A stretch of DNA of 64,000 nt from Azospirillum brasilense (GCF_005222205.1 NZ_CP032345.1:1057001-1121000), one strand, 5' to 3'. Shown: positions 1-10,097, numbered from the stretch's first letter. The notes: a model not told the origin generated them from the sequence alone. Made by a program: numbers and translations.

Positions 1-100
1 CGGCCTCCGCCCGCGCGTTGCGGATGCGGTCGATGTTGGCGGTGATGGCGCCGACGGTCGGGTTGATCTGGGCCAGCGCGATGGAAAAACGGTCGGTCAT
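1..100 (-). CDS. nadE: NAD+ synthase, N-terminal fragment (runs off the left edge)
   Basis: Only the first 33 codons lie in the window. The translation begins MTDRFSIALAQINPTVGAI and matches the start of the amidase (nitrilase-fold) domain of the long, glutamine-hydrolysing NAD+ synthases, where the phrase 'ALAQINPTVG' is typical. That enzyme converts deamido-NAD to NAD with ammonia taken from glutamine. The synthetase domain would lie left of the window. The ATG at 98-100 is the only reasonable start; no strong ribosome binding site precedes it. It is divergent from the FAD oxidoreductase. The call rests on a short stretch. Confidence 0.75.
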   Translation of the reverse strand, partial: MTDRFSIALAQINPTVGAITANIDRIRNARAEA

Positions 101-246
101 GGCGGCGTCGTCCGGGGAAGCGGCGGATCGGCGACACCGTAACAGCCGAAGGCCGGGGGCGGAAGCGGCGCGCGGCCGCAGCGGAACCGCGCCACCAAAC
201 GCTGTGTTGCCGGAAGGACAGGACGCCAACAGAAGGATGACCGGTC

Positions 247-1815
247 ATGCAGAAGTCCGGGCAAAGTTCCGGTGCCACGACCTCCGTCTGGATGGACCGC
301 GGCGGGGCGGCGATGCCCGCCGGGACGGTCGCCCCTACCGCGGCGGGGCTGGCTGCCTTGCGGCCAGACGTGATCGTCGTCGGGGCGGGCATCGCCGGGG
401 TGACCACGGCCTATCTGCTCCAGCGCTCCGGCAAGTCAGTGCTGCTGCTGGACGACGGGCCGCCCGGCGGCGGCGAGACCGGGCGCACCACGGCGCATCT
501 CTCCAACGTCATCGACGACCGCTTCGCCGAGATCGAACGGCTGCACAGCGAATCCGGCGCCCGCATGGCGGCGGAGAGCCACGGCGCCGCCATCGACACC
601 ATCGAGCGGATCGCCCGCGAGGAGGGCATCGACTGCGGCTTCGCCCGGCTCGACGGCTATCTGATGCTGGCGCCGGAACAGGACCCCGCCGGGCTGGACC
701 GCGAGCGCGACGCCGCCCGTCGGGCCGGGCTGGACGATGTCGAGCGGCTGGACGCCCCGCCGATCCGGCATCCCGGTCCCTGCCTGCGCTTCCCCCGGCA
801 GGCGCGCGTCCACGCGCTGGACTATCTGGCCGGGCTGACCCGCGCCTTCCTGGCGCGCGGCGGCGCGCTGTCCACCGGGGCGCACGTCTCCACCATCCGG
901 CAGGACGGGGAGCGCGTGCGCGTCGAGGCCGGGCCGGACCACGCGCTGGTCGAGGCCGACGCGGTGGTCGTCGCCACCAACTCCCCGATCAGCGACCGCT
1001 TCGCCATCCATTCCAAGCAGGCGCCCTACCGCACCTACGCCATCTCCCTGCGGGTGCCGAAGGGCAGCGTGCCCGACGCCCTCTATTGGGACACGCTCGA
1101 CACCTATCATTACGTGCGGCTCCAGCCGGAGGCCGACCACGACCGGCTGATCGTCGGCGGCGAGGACCACAAGACCGGCGAGGCCCGCGACATGGCCGAA
1201 CGCTGGGCCGCGCTGGAGGCCTGGACGCGCGCGCATTTTCCCCAGGCGGGGGCGGTCGAGCACCGCTGGTCCGGGCAGGTGATGGAGCCCTTCGACGGGC
1301 TGGCCTTCATCGGCCCCGACCCGGCCTATGGGGGGCGGGTCTTCGTGGCGACGGGCGACAGCGGCATGGGCATGACCCACGGCACCATCGCCGGGCTGGT
1401 CCTGTGCGAGCTGATCCACGGCAGCGGCAGCCCCTGGGCCGCGCTCTACGATCCCGGCCGCAAGATGACCAACAAGCTCGGCACCTATCTACGGGAAAAT
1501 CTGGACGTGGCACGCCACTTCCTGCCCTACGTCCAGGGGCCGGAGCTGGAGGGCGAGGACCGCATCCAACCCGGCCAGGGCGCAGTCCTGAAATCGGGAG
1601 TCTGGCCCGTCGCCGTCTTCCGCGACGAGTCGGGGGCGCTGCACCGCCGCTCCGCCATCTGCCCCCACCTGAAATGCGTGGTGCGCTGGAATCCCGGCGA
1701 GCGGAGCTGGGATTGCCCCTGCCACGGCTCCCGCTTCGCCGTGGACGGGACGGTTTTGAACGGTCCGGCCACCCAACCCCTGGCGCCCGTGGAGGACTCC
1801 GCAAGCAAAAACTGA
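247..1815 (+). CDS. FAD-dependent oxidoreductase with C-terminal Rieske [2Fe-2S] domain
   Basis: This 522-residue protein has an N-terminal dinucleotide-binding motif GAGIAG at about residues 46-51, followed by the GRTTAHLS region and a body typical of the DAO/glycine-oxidase fold. At the C-terminus it carries a Rieske pair, C472-x-H474 and C490-x2-H493, so one polypeptide can pass electrons between flavin and a [2Fe-2S] cluster. Proteins of this architecture are widespread, but their substrates are mostly unknown. An AAGGA box ends about nine bases before the ATG. There is no signal peptide, so it is probably cytoplasmic. It stands alone and divergent from nadE. Confidence 0.88.
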   Translation: MQKSGQSSGATTSVWMDRGGAAMPAGTVAPTAAGLAALRPDVIVVGAGIAGVTTAYLLQRSGKSVLLLDDGPPGGGETGRTTAHLSNVIDDRFAEIERLHSESGARMAAESHGAAIDTIERIAREEGIDCGFARLDGYLMLAPEQDPAGLDRERDAARRAGLDDVERLDAPPIRHPGPCLRFPRQARVHALDYLAGLTRAFLARGGALSTGAHVSTIRQDGERVRVEAGPDHALVEADAVVVATNSPISDRFAIHSKQAPYRTYAISLRVPKGSVPDALYWDTLDTYHYVRLQPEADHDRLIVGGEDHKTGEARDMAERWAALEAWTRAHFPQAGAVEHRWSGQVMEPFDGLAFIGPDPAYGGRVFVATGDSGMGMTHGTIAGLVLCELIHGSGSPWAALYDPGRKMTNKLGTYLRENLDVARHFLPYVQGPELEGEDRIQPGQGAVLKSGVWPVAVFRDESGALHRRSAICPHLKCVVRWNPGERSWDCPCHGSRFAVDGTVLNGPATQPLAPVEDSASKN

Positions 1816-1942
1816 TAAAATCCTTCGAAACCGAAGAGTTTCGACCGGGCGTTGCAGGAAGGCTGCGACGAATTAACCTGTGGTAAAGGACTCCGGTTCG
1901 ATCATACCCTTACGGCGAAACGATGACGCGCGGGAGGCGGCG

Positions 1943-2929
1943 ATGTATTACTCGGAAATGTCCGGACCGACAGGGACGACCAGCACGGTCCTGCAGCAGG
2001 CGAACACCGCCAAGAAGGCAACCGAGAGCAAGGCCGCGGACGGCGCCAAGGCCGCAACCCCCGCCGCCGACGCCGCGACTCCCGCGAAAAGCGCCAGCCC
2101 GGCCTACACGATCAGCCAGTCGATGGAAAACCTGCTCGACAACCTGTCCGGCAAGAAGCCGGCGGCGGGCGCCGACGGCGCGAACGCCGGTGCGGCGGGC
2201 GACGCGGCCGCCGGCGGCAAGACCGGCGCCCAGGCGATGGCCGACCGGGCCAAGCAGGCCGAGCAGATCATGCAGAAGGCGCTGGAGCAGTCCAAGGGCC
2301 TTTCCGGCCTGTTCGAGAAGGCCATCGACAACATGGCCGGCGACCTCGGCAGCCTGCTCGGCGGGCTGGGCATGTCGGACGACGACGTGAAGGGCGCCGT
2401 CGGCGACTTCGGCAGCGCCATGAAGGACAAGCTGAAGTCCATGGATTTCAGCCAGATGGGCATGAGCATGGAGGAAGCCCGCTCGCAGTGGTCCATCGAA
2501 TCCCGTGGCATGGAACTGACCATCCAGGACGGCGACAAGTCGGTCCGCATCTCCTTCGCCAAGTCCACCCTGGACTTCACCCGCGAGGACCGCGGCCTGT
2601 CGGCGACGCTGAACGCGGACGGCTCGGGCAGCGCCATGTTCTCCGCCGCCACGACCAAGGTGTCCGGCAAGGCCACCGGCATGATCGTCCGCGCCAACGG
2701 CTTCAGCGACGATGAGATCAAGGGCGTCCTGGAGAAGCTGAACGGCATGGCCGCGAAGGGCGGGATGAGCGGCCTCGGCGCCCTGACCCCGACCAAGAGC
2801 GCCGATGGCGTGATGCACCTGAATCTCGACCTGTCGCAGCCCATCGCCGGCCTGACCGACGGCAGCAGCAGCGCCGCCAAGGGCGCCGCCGCGGCGGACG
2901 CTTCCCAGAAGGTCGACATCACGGCGTGA
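1943..2929 (+). CDS. Hypothetical Ala-rich protein without recognised domain
   Basis: This 328-residue protein was not recognised. The ATG at 1943 was chosen over an upstream GTG because GGGAGG sits five bases before it. Residues 20-100 are a low-complexity Ala/Lys/Gly linker. Residues 100-180 look helical and rich in Met, Asp and Gly. The last 130 residues look like a compact beta-rich domain with phrases such as MELTIQDGDKSVRISF. There is no cysteine, signal peptide or membrane segment. The layout of a disordered head and a folded tail recalls secreted or surface-appendage proteins, but nothing proves this. It is followed by a short spacer and an NTF2-like gene. Confidence 0.75.
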   Translation: MYYSEMSGPTGTTSTVLQQANTAKKATESKAADGAKAATPAADAATPAKSASPAYTISQSMENLLDNLSGKKPAAGADGANAGAAGDAAAGGKTGAQAMADRAKQAEQIMQKALEQSKGLSGLFEKAIDNMAGDLGSLLGGLGMSDDDVKGAVGDFGSAMKDKLKSMDFSQMGMSMEEARSQWSIESRGMELTIQDGDKSVRISFAKSTLDFTREDRGLSATLNADGSGSAMFSAATTKVSGKATGMIVRANGFSDDEIKGVLEKLNGMAAKGGMSGLGALTPTKSADGVMHLNLDLSQPIAGLTDGSSSAAKGAAAADASQKVDITA

Positions 2930-3063
2930 GGACGGGCGGGCCGTTTTCCCACAAAGGGTGCCCGCAAAAGGGGTGCGATCTGTGATAACGGGAGCCCATG
3001 CTTGCCGTTGAGCCGGCTGCCTGTATAGAAGCGGCTTTCGCTGTTTCGGAGATTCGCTTCCCC

Positions 3064-3498
3064 ATGACCGACCGCCCCACGACCGACCGCAACGCCGTGC
3101 TGGCCGCGAACCGGGCTTTCTACCAGGCCTTCACCGCGCGCGACTTTCCCACCATGGACCGGCTGTGGGCCGCCCGCCTGCCGGTGTCCTGCATCCATCC
3201 CGGCTGGACCATCCTGTTCGGCCGGGAGGCGGTGGTGTCGAGCTGGCAGGACGTGCTGCGGTCCCCCCGCGGCCCGGCGGTGCAGGCGCGCAACGAACGC
3301 GTCAGCCTGTACGGCGACACCGCGGTCGTGCTGTGCGAGGAGATGGTGGGCGACGCGGTCCTGGCCGCGACCAACCTGTTCGCGCGCGAGGACGGCGAAT
3401 GGCGGCTGGCCCACCACCAGGCCGGACCGATCGCCGAACCGGCCTCGCAGATCCTGACCCCTCCCGACCGCCTGCCGCCCGGCGGCCTGTTGCACTGA
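3064..3498 (+). CDS. NTF2-like (SnoaL/DUF4440-type) fold protein
   Basis: The 144-residue product shows the pattern of the small cone-shaped NTF2-like family: an N-terminal helix pair (NRAFYQAFTARDFPTMDRLW), a 'CIHPGW' strand, a 'GREAVVSSW' helix and a final strand 'W-R-L-A-H-H-Q-A-G' that normally lines the pocket. Such proteins can be enzymes, binding subunits or immunity-like proteins, so a function cannot be assigned. The ATG at 3064 gives the family's usual length; an in-frame ATG 66 bases upstream would add an atypical N-terminus. It converges on the serine hydrolase gene. Confidence 0.82.
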   Translation: MTDRPTTDRNAVLAANRAFYQAFTARDFPTMDRLWAARLPVSCIHPGWTILFGREAVVSSWQDVLRSPRGPAVQARNERVSLYGDTAVVLCEEMVGDAVLAATNLFAREDGEWRLAHHQAGPIAEPASQILTPPDRLPPGGLLH

Positions 3499-3525
3499 CC
3501 GCGGTCGCGTTCCCCTTTGCCGGCC

Positions 3526-4704
3526 TCAGCGCCGCTCCGCCGCCCTCTCCAGCTGCCAGATCAGATCGCCCACCACCCGGTCGGCGGTGATCCGCTCGGG
3601 GTCGCTGTTGGTCAGGGCCACCGCGGCCCAGCGGTGGGCGCGTGAGAAGGCGATGTAGGCGTTGAAGCCGCCGGTGGAGCCGGAATGCCAGAGGATCGGC
3701 GTGCCGTCCGCCGCCCAGGCGACGAACCAGCCCAGCGCCATCGCCCCCTGCCCCAGCGCCCCCGGGTCGCGCAGCGCCCGCCCGTCCACCTGCACCGACT
3801 GGGCGAGCGCCAGCGTCGCGGTGGTCTCGCCGTCGCAGGCGGCCTTTCCCAGGCCGGTGCAGTCGCCCATGTTGGCGCGCAGCCAGCGCAGCAGGTCGTC
3901 GGCGGTGGAGTAGAGGCCGAAGGAGGGCTGCATGGCCGGCGCCTCCCAGTCGGGCACGACCTGCCCGCGGGCGTGGCCCACCGCCTTGCGGGCGCGCTGC
4001 CCGGCGTTGGGCGCCAGGGTGGTGTCGGTCATGCCGAAGCGGTCGGTGACCACCCGTTTCAATAGGGTCTCGTAGGGAATGCCGGAGGCGGTGGACAACG
4101 CCTCCCCCAGCACCGCCATGCCGACGTTGGAGTAGCGGAAGCGCGTGCCCGGCGGCACCGTCAGGCTGAAGCCGGACAGCCACGCCCCCACCTCCTCCCG
4201 CGTCAGCGGCTTGTAGGGGTTGCGCGGGTCCTCCAGCCGGCTCCAGGAGAAGCGCGGAGTCTCCGGCACGTTGGGCAGCCCCGCCGTGTGGGTGGCGAGG
4301 TCGAGCAGGCGGATCGGCGTGCCGTCGAAGTCGGGGGCGTGGACCGGCTTGGGCAGATGGCGGGCCAGCGGGTCGGTCGGGGCGACGCGCCCGGCGCGGA
4401 TCAGCTCCGCCAGGATGGTGCCGGTGAAGGGCTTGGTCAGCGAGGCGATCTGGAACAGGGTGCGCCCGTCCGGCGGGCCGCCATCGGGCCGCCCGCTGTC
4501 GCCGCGCCCGACGACGAGGCTGCGCCCGTCGCGGATCACCCCGACCACGATGCTGCCCGCCCCCGCCTCCTCGAGACGGCGGTCGGCCAGCGCCGTCACC
4601 GCCTCCCGAAGACGGTCCGGGGGCACCGCGTCCGCCGGGGCCGGCGCCGTCGCCCAGACGGTGAGCGCAAGAAACGACACGACACCGAGCACCGGCCCCC
4701 GCAT
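3526..4704 (-). CDS. Beta-lactamase-fold serine hydrolase (class C/esterase type)
   Basis: This protein of about 392 residues carries the three active-site motifs of the penicillin-binding/class C family: S-L-T-K at residues 88-91, the Y-S-N of FRYSNVGMAVLG, and HSG (replacing KTG) in ILWHSGSTGG. An N-terminal hydrophobic stretch ending ADA indicates export to the periplasm. Relatives include esterases, D-aminopeptidases and true AmpC enzymes. The HSG variant and isolated position favour a general hydrolase or esterase rather than a proven beta-lactamase. The ATG at 4702-4704 has GGAGG six bases upstream, so it is preferred over the GTG at 4710. No ampR-like regulator is adjacent. Confidence 0.88.
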   Translation of the reverse strand: MRGPVLGVVSFLALTVWATAPAPADAVPPDRLREAVTALADRRLEEAGAGSIVVGVIRDGRSLVVGRGDSGRPDGGPPDGRTLFQIASLTKPFTGTILAELIRAGRVAPTDPLARHLPKPVHAPDFDGTPIRLLDLATHTAGLPNVPETPRFSWSRLEDPRNPYKPLTREEVGAWLSGFSLTVPPGTRFRYSNVGMAVLGEALSTASGIPYETLLKRVVTDRFGMTDTTLAPNAGQRARKAVGHARGQVVPDWEAPAMQPSFGLYSTADDLLRWLRANMGDCTGLGKAACDGETTATLALAQSVQVDGRALRDPGALGQGAMALGWFVAWAADGTPILWHSGSTGGFNAYIAFSRAHRWAAVALTNSDPERITADRVVGDLIWQLERAAERR

Positions 4705-4843
4705 CCCCACCCTCCGTCATCGGCGCGCGGAATGCGCGCTGAGGGAAGAGTGGGAAGCCGCCCCGCCCGCGGGTACGCCCGCGGACGGACATCACGCCAA
4801 CGGAGCAGGCCGCGCCGGGCGGGTTAGACCGGTGAGAGGCAGT

Positions 4844-6535
4844 CTACTCGGTCGGTATCTCCGCCAACGGCGGGCGGCGGTCCTTCACGATGGTCAGCGG
4901 CACGTCGTCGGCGGCGATCTCGATGATCGGCTGGCCACCGAGCAGGCTGGGGCACTGCTTGACCTGGGTGAAGGCCATGAAGAAGTCGGCCTTGCGCCAG
5001 TCCAGCCCGCTGCCGTTGACCAGCTTCAGCCAGGGCGGCAGCTCGAAGCGGACGGCCAGCGTGTTGCCGCAGACCGACAGGGTGTACTGGCGCGGCGGCG
5101 CCTTGCCACCGTTCTCGCGCTCCACCAGCGCGACCAGCTCGGCCAGAGCCTCGTGCTGGGAGTTGCCCCAGTAATCCAGTTCGAACCGGCCCTCGGCGCC
5201 CTTCAGCCCACCGGTGAACTGGTTGTAGTAGACGTACTGGTTCGGGTGCATGGCGCCGAGCTGCCACGCGTACAGCACGGCCACCGCGATGGCCGCCGCC
5301 CCGTACGCCTGCCCCGTACGCCTGCCCACCGCCTCGGCCCCGCTCCACAGCCGGTCGAAGGCGATGCCGGCCAGCACCGCCATGGGCGGCGCCACGAACA
5401 GGAAATGGCGGATGCCGTTGTAGACGGACGGGCGCATCAGCATGAACAGGATCACCGGCAGGAAGGCCGCCAGCGCCAGCGGCACCCAGCGCACCGCGCC
5501 GAAGGCGCCGTCCACGCTCCGCCAGCCGCCGCGCACCACCCACAGGGCGGCCAGCACCACCGCGGCCAGGGTGCCCAGCAGCACCGCCTCCGGCAGCTTC
5601 ACGCCCAGATAGACCGGCAGATAGAGCGCCGGCGGGGCGGCGGAGCTGACCATCTGCCCCATGAACAGCGTCTGGATGTCGATGGGGAAGTGCGAGACGA
5701 CGCGCAGCGCCTCCAGCGGGTTCAACGGCTTCTGCACCGCCCAGGGCCAGAACAGCGCCATCACCGCGTAGGCCAGCGGGATGGCCGGCAGCAGGGGCGG
5801 CACGGAGCGCCGGACGACGCCCAGCGCCGGCCGCAGCCCGCCCTGCCACGCCACCAGCACGACATAGAGCGCCAGCGCCACCGCGAGGTAGAAGCCGGCC
5901 AGCACCCCGCCCACCCGGATCGACAGGGTCAGGCCGAGCGCCAGCCCGAATTTCAGCACGGCGCTGCGGCGCGGGGCCGGCATCTGGCCGATGATGCGGG
6001 TGGCGAAGTAAAGCGTCCACACCATGCCCGCGGCGAAGGGCACGTCCTTGGTGTTGTTGAACATGGCGCCGTAATAGACGCCGGACAGCGCCAGCAGCGC
6101 CGCCGCCAGGAAGCCCGCCCGCGGCCCGGCCAGCAGCCGCGCATAGCGCCAGCAGCCGGCGATACCCAGCACCCCGACCAGCGCGCAGAGCAGGTGGCGC
6201 GTCTCGTACTCCTCGAACGGCGAGATCGGAACCACCAGCGCGGTCACCAGATCGAACAGCCCGCCATACAGATACAGGTCCTTGAAATGGAAGGCCGACC
6301 GGTCGGTGAAGCCGGACAGGTAGAAGGACAGCAGCTTCTTGCCGTAGATGTGCTGCACCTCCTCGTCGGTGCTGATCCCGTAGTTCCGGAAGGTCAGCGC
6401 GGCGAGGATGATCAGGCACAGCAGAAGCGCGCGCGCCATGTCGTCCCACAGGGCGCCGGCGCGGCGTTGCGTCAGGGCGCCCGCCGGGGACGACGCCCCG
6501 AGGGGATTCAGGCCGAGCGGCGGCATCAGGCTCAT
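4844..6535 (-). CDS. Integral-membrane glycosyltransferase, GT39/ArnT-like (GT-C fold)
   Basis: The product has about 563 residues and 10-12 hydrophobic segments. An acidic motif after the first one, R-N-Y-G-I-S-T-D-E-E, matches the catalytic D-E of GT-C transferases that use polyprenyl-phosphate sugars (protein O-mannosyltransferase and ArnT relatives). A soluble C-terminal domain of about 120 residues follows. It probably moves a sugar from a lipid carrier onto lipid A, polysaccharide or protein on the periplasmic side. Its ATG overlaps the stop of the upstream family 2 glycosyltransferase (ATGA), so the two are translationally coupled. That partner would make the polyprenyl-phosphate sugar. 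The acceptor cannot be told. Confidence 0.85.
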   Translation of the reverse strand: MSLMPPLGLNPLGASSPAGALTQRRAGALWDDMARALLLCLIILAALTFRNYGISTDEEVQHIYGKKLLSFYLSGFTDRSAFHFKDLYLYGGLFDLVTALVVPISPFEEYETRHLLCALVGVLGIAGCWRYARLLAGPRAGFLAAALLALSGVYYGAMFNNTKDVPFAAGMVWTLYFATRIIGQMPAPRRSAVLKFGLALGLTLSIRVGGVLAGFYLAVALALYVVLVAWQGGLRPALGVVRRSVPPLLPAIPLAYAVMALFWPWAVQKPLNPLEALRVVSHFPIDIQTLFMGQMVSSAAPPALYLPVYLGVKLPEAVLLGTLAAVVLAALWVVRGGWRSVDGAFGAVRWVPLALAAFLPVILFMLMRPSVYNGIRHFLFVAPPMAVLAGIAFDRLWSGAEAVGRRTGQAYGAAAIAVAVLYAWQLGAMHPNQYVYYNQFTGGLKGAEGRFELDYWGNSQHEALAELVALVERENGGKAPPRQYTLSVCGNTLAVRFELPPWLKLVNGSGLDWRKADFFMAFTQVKQCPSLLGGQPIIEIAADDVPLTIVKDRRPPLAEIPTE

Positions 6536-7671
6536 GAAGGGCGGTCCTCGCTTCCGGGCCGGCGCCAAGCGCCTGCATTGGCCCCCGGATTGGCCGCCAA
6601 ATTGGATGCCGGAGCGGCGGTCTCGTCCTCGAAGCCGTGCGCGGAACGGACGATGTAGAGGGGACGCCCCTTCACCTCGTTGAACACGCGGCCGAGATAG
6701 TCGCCGATGACCCCCAGCGTGACGAGCTGGATGCCGCCCATGAACAGCACCGCGGCCAGCAGCGATTCATAGCCGGGCACGTCGATGCCGTAGATCAGGG
6801 TGCGCAGCAGGCGCAGCAGGATGTAGACGAAGGCGAAGCCGGAGATCGCCATGCCCACCAGGCTCCACACCCGCAGCGGGAAGGTGGAGAAGGCGGTCAG
6901 CCCGTCGAAGGACAGGCTGAGCAGCTTCAGGAAGCCCCATTTGGTGTCGCCGCCGGCGCGCTCCCCCTGCTGGTAGGGGATGCTGGCCTGACGGAAACCG
7001 ACCCAGGCGAAGATGCCCTTCATGAAGCGCGTGCGTTCCGGCATGCGGTTGATGACGTCGACCACCCGCCGGTCCATCAGCCGGAAATCGCCGACCTCGC
7101 GCGGCAGCTTGACCTCCGACAGGTTGTCGAAGATCCAGTAGAAGGCGCGGGCGAACATCCGGTGCTTCAGGCTCTGCCCCACCCGCGCGTGGCGCACGGC
7201 GACGACCACGTCGTAGCCCTCGCGCCATTTGGCGAGGAATTGCGGCAGCAGCTCCGGCGGGTGCTGCAGGTCGGCGTCCATCGGCACCACGGCGTCGCCG
7301 GTGGTGTGGCGCAGCCCGGCCGACAGGGCCAGCTCCTTGCCGAAGTTGCGCGACAGGTCGACCACCTTGACCCGCGGGTCGGCGTCATGGACGTCCAGCA
7401 GGCGGTCGAGCGTGTCGTCGCGGCTGCCGTCGTTGACGCAGACCACCTCCCACTCGGCGTCGAGCCGGTCGAGCACCGGCACCAGCCGCTCGAACAGCGC
7501 CGCGATGTTGAGGCCTTCGTTGTAGAAGGGGATCACCACCGACAGACGCCCCCGCTTCGTGCGGGCGGAGCGCGACGGCTTCGGGGCGGAAGCGGCGTCG
7601 CTCGGCTTGGGGACGGTGGTGGGTGGGGCGTTGGCGGATGCCGCCAGAGTGGGCGCGTCGGTCAGGGACAT
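6532..7671 (-). CDS. Family 2 glycosyltransferase, polyprenyl-phosphate sugar synthase type (DPM1/GtrB/ArnC-like)
   Basis: A GT2 domain starts with [14 protein letters not shown] and has the expected [11 protein letters not shown] and [12 protein letters not shown] (DxD) motifs, the latter binding the metal and sugar nucleotide. Two membrane helices follow near the C-terminus (about '[17 protein letters not shown]' and '[17 protein letters not shown]'), as in GtrB and ArnC. These enzymes load a sugar onto undecaprenyl phosphate in the inner membrane. The first roughly 35 residues are disordered and the start is uncertain: ATG 7671 is used here, while an ATG at 7719 preceded by GGGGA would add 16 residues. 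The stop overlaps the next gene's start. Confidence 0.9.
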   Translation of the reverse strand: MSLTDAPTLAASANAPPTTVPKPSDAASAPKPSRSARTKRGRLSVVIPFYNEGLNIAALFERLVPVLDRLDAEWEVVCVNDGSRDDTLDRLLDVHDADPRVKVVDLSRNFGKELALSAGLRHTTGDAVVPMDADLQHPPELLPQFLAKWREGYDVVVAVRHARVGQSLKHRMFARAFYWIFDNLSEVKLPREVGDFRLMDRRVVDVINRMPERTRFMKGIFAWVGFRQASIPYQQGERAGGDTKWGFLKLLSLSFDGLTAFSTFPLRVWSLVGMAISGFAFVYILLRLLRTLIYGIDVPGYESLLAAVLFMGGIQLVTLGVIGDYLGRVFNEVKGRPLYIVRSAHGFEDETAAPASNLAANPGANAGAWRRPGSEDRPS

Positions 7672-8073
7672 GGCCGGCCGTTGGGTAAGATCATCACGAG
7701 CCGGGTCGGGGGGGTCCATGCAGGCGTCCCCGGCGGAGCGCTTCGCCCTTTGGCATATAGCACGATACATGTGGATGAGCAAAACGCCTCTATTGTGACC
7801 ATCCACGGCCTAAGCCGTGACCAGCACACCGCTGGAACCGGCGCCGGAACGGTCCGTCGCTGGTGGGCTAACGCCGCGGTCCCGACAAATATTCCAAGGC
7901 CCCGCGAATCCGCCAGAACCCGGAAGGATAAGGACATCCCCAAGCGTGCGCGGAGGGGCCCCATGCCCGTTTTCGGGGACCGGAAACCAGTTGGCACACT
8001 TAATGAATTGGTAAGCGTGCACTGCCATGTTTTGTACCTAAACCATTCAGCCTCATCCGGAGTTTTCCCGACC
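7672..8073. other. Divergent intergenic region between the glycosyltransferase pair and the chemoreceptor
   Basis: About 400 bases with no supported gene; part of it may be the 5' end of the glycosyltransferase if the 7719 start is used. It is less GC-rich near both edges, as expected for promoters. A weak forward sigma-70-like candidate is TTGGTA at 8008-8013 and TTTGTA at 8031-8036, spaced by 17 bases, which would leave a leader of about 30 bases before the chemoreceptor. I found no convincing sigma-28 or sigma-54 site. Confidence 0.5.
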
Positions 8074-10083
8074 ATGAGCCTGTTCAACCATCTTCGGGTC
8101 GGCACCAAGATCACCGCGGCGAACGCCGGGGTTCTCCTCTTCCTGGTCGCCATCGGCGGCCTTGGGGTCTATGCCCTGATGGACGCCAAGCACGGCTTCG
8201 CGACCTATCAGACGCTGGCCCGCCAGACCACCGAGGTCGGGCGCATCCAGGCGACGATGCTGGAGGTCCAGCTCCACGCCAAGACCTTCCTGCTGACCGG
8301 CAGCGAGGAGGCCGCCCACACGGTGGACTCGCTGGCGGCCGACCTCGACGGGCGGATCGACGAGGCCAAGACCCTGTTCACCGAGCCGACGCTGAACCGC
8401 ACGGTGACGCAGATGGACAACGAGCTGGGCCAGTACCGCGAGGCCTTCACCCGCATCATGGAATTCCAGGCGACCCGCAACGAGGCGGCGGCGGAGCTTG
8501 TGGATCTCGGGACCAAGATGGAGAAGGCGCTGAGCGGCGTCATGGACAGCGCCTACGGTGACGGCGACACCGAGGCCGCCTATCAGGCGGGCATGGCGTC
8601 CCGCCATTTCCTGTCCGCCCGGAACGCCGTCAACCGCTTCCTGACCGACGGCTCGGCGGAGAGCGCCGACAGCTTCCGCAAGGAGCTGCAGAGCGCCCGC
8701 GAGCGCGGCAACGCGATGCTCGCCAAGCTGACCGAGCTGGAGCGCCGCCGCGGCGCCTCCTCCTTCCTGGCCTACCAGCGCGTCTTCGCCACCCAGTTCG
8801 AGAAGGCGGTCGTCGCCACCACCAAGCGGGACGAGCTGGTCTCGCAGGTGCTGGAGACGCTCGGCCCGACCGTCAACGCGCGGGTCGAGCAGCTGCGCGA
8901 AGCCAGCGCCCGCCAGCAGGCGGCGCTCGGCACCACCGCCACGGAGAACATCGACCGCGCCCGGACGGTGACCACCGCCGCCGCCGTGGTCGCCGTCCTG
9001 CTGGGGCTGATCTCCGCCCTGCTGATCGGGCGCGGCCTGTCGCGGCCCATCGTCTCGATGACCGACACCATGACCCGTCTGGCCGGCGGCGACCGCCGGG
9101 TGGACGTGCCCGGCCTCGACCGCGGCGATGAGATCGGCGGCATGGCCAAGGCCGTCGAGGTCTTCAAGCACAGCCTGATCGAGGCCGACCGCATGGCCGC
9201 CGAGCAGGCCGCCGAGCATGCGACCCGCCGCGAACGGTCGGAGCGCATCGACTCCCTGACCCGCGAGTTCGACCGCATGGTGATGGAGGTGCTGGGCCGC
9301 GTCTCCTCCGCCGCCACCCAGCTCAACAGCACGGCCCAGGGCATGTCGGCCACCGCCGAGCAGACCACCCGGCAGGCCAGCGCCGTCGCCGCCGCCTCCA
9401 CCCAGGCGACCGCCAACGTGGAGACCGTCGCCGCCGCCGCGGAGGAGCTGTCCAGCTCGATCCAGGAGATCAGCCGGCAGGTCGCCCAGAGCAACAGCAT
9501 CGCCGGGCAGGCGGTCAGCACCGCCGAGCGGACCGACACCACCGTGCGTGGGCTGGTCGACGCCGCCCAGCGCATCGGCGAGGTGGTGCAGCTCATCAAC
9601 GACATTGCCAGCCAGACCAACCTGCTGGCGCTCAACGCGACCATCGAGGCGGCCCGCGCCGGTGAGGCCGGCAAGGGCTTCGCCGTGGTGGCAAGCGAGG
9701 TCAAGAGTCTCGCCAACCAGACCGCCAAGGCGACCGAGGACATCTCCGGCCAGATCGCCGGCATCCAGCAGGTCAGCCGCGAGGCCGCCGGGGCCATCGC
9801 CGAGATCGGCCGCGTGATCGGCGAGATCAGCCACATCTCCACCACCATCGCCGCGGCGGTCGAGGAGCAGGGCGCGGCCACCCAGGAGATCAGCCGCAAC
9901 GTCCAGCAGGCCGCCCGCGGCACGCAGGAGGTATCCGGCAACATCGCCGGGGTGACCCAGGCGGCGGAAGCCACCGGCGACGCCTCCCGCCAGGTGCTCG
10001 ACGCCGCCGACGGGCTGACCGGCGAGGCGGAGGGTCTGCGCGGTTTCGTCTCCCGCTTCCTGACCGACATGCGGGCCGCCTGA
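8074..10083 (+). CDS. Methyl-accepting chemotaxis protein (transmembrane chemoreceptor)
   Basis: The 669-residue protein has a first membrane helix at about residues 15-35 and a long helical periplasmic domain of about 260 residues. A second membrane helix lies near 298-320, followed by a HAMP domain (about 320-372) and a cytoplasmic signalling domain. The hairpin tip contains [20 protein letters not shown], which contacts CheA and CheW. The helical sensor domain resembles four-helix-bundle or HBM types, so small organic ligands are likely, but the ligand is unknown. There is no C-terminal CheR-binding pentapeptide; the protein ends in TDMRAA. The open frame extends far upstream, but the ATG at 8074 begins the typical [14 protein letters not shown] terminator follows directly. 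Confidence 0.95.
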   Translation: MSLFNHLRVGTKITAANAGVLLFLVAIGGLGVYALMDAKHGFATYQTLARQTTEVGRIQATMLEVQLHAKTFLLTGSEEAAHTVDSLAADLDGRIDEAKTLFTEPTLNRTVTQMDNELGQYREAFTRIMEFQATRNEAAAELVDLGTKMEKALSGVMDSAYGDGDTEAAYQAGMASRHFLSARNAVNRFLTDGSAESADSFRKELQSARERGNAMLAKLTELERRRGASSFLAYQRVFATQFEKAVVATTKRDELVSQVLETLGPTVNARVEQLREASARQQAALGTTATENIDRARTVTTAAAVVAVLLGLISALLIGRGLSRPIVSMTDTMTRLAGGDRRVDVPGLDRGDEIGGMAKAVEVFKHSLIEADRMAAEQAAEHATRRERSERIDSLTREFDRMVMEVLGRVSSAATQLNSTAQGMSATAEQTTRQASAVAAASTQATANVETVAAAAEELSSSIQEISRQVAQSNSIAGQAVSTAERTDTTVRGLVDAAQRIGEVVQLINDIASQTNLLALNATIEAARAGEAGKGFAVVASEVKSLANQTAKATEDISGQIAGIQQVSREAAGAIAEIGRVIGEISHISTTIAAAVEEQGAATQEISRNVQQAARGTQEVSGNIAGVTQAAEATGDASRQVLDAADGLTGEAEGLRGFVSRFLTDMRAA

Positions 10084-10097
10084 CGGTTTCGTCTTCA

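Noticed and set aside
3526..4704. Class C beta-lactamase giving drug resistance
   Set aside because: The third motif is HSG rather than KTG, there is no ampR partner, and esterases of this fold are common. A resistance function is not supported.
4220..6658. An 812-residue open frame on the + strand opposite the glycosyltransferases
   Set aside because: It is a GC-rich shadow of the reverse-strand genes: its translation is Arg/Gly/Gln/His-rich without any motif, while the reverse strand has clear GT2 and GT-C motifs.
6637..8073. A long upstream extension of the chemoreceptor reading frame
   Set aside because: The extension runs antisense through the glycosyltransferase. The normal chemoreceptor N-terminus starts at 8074.
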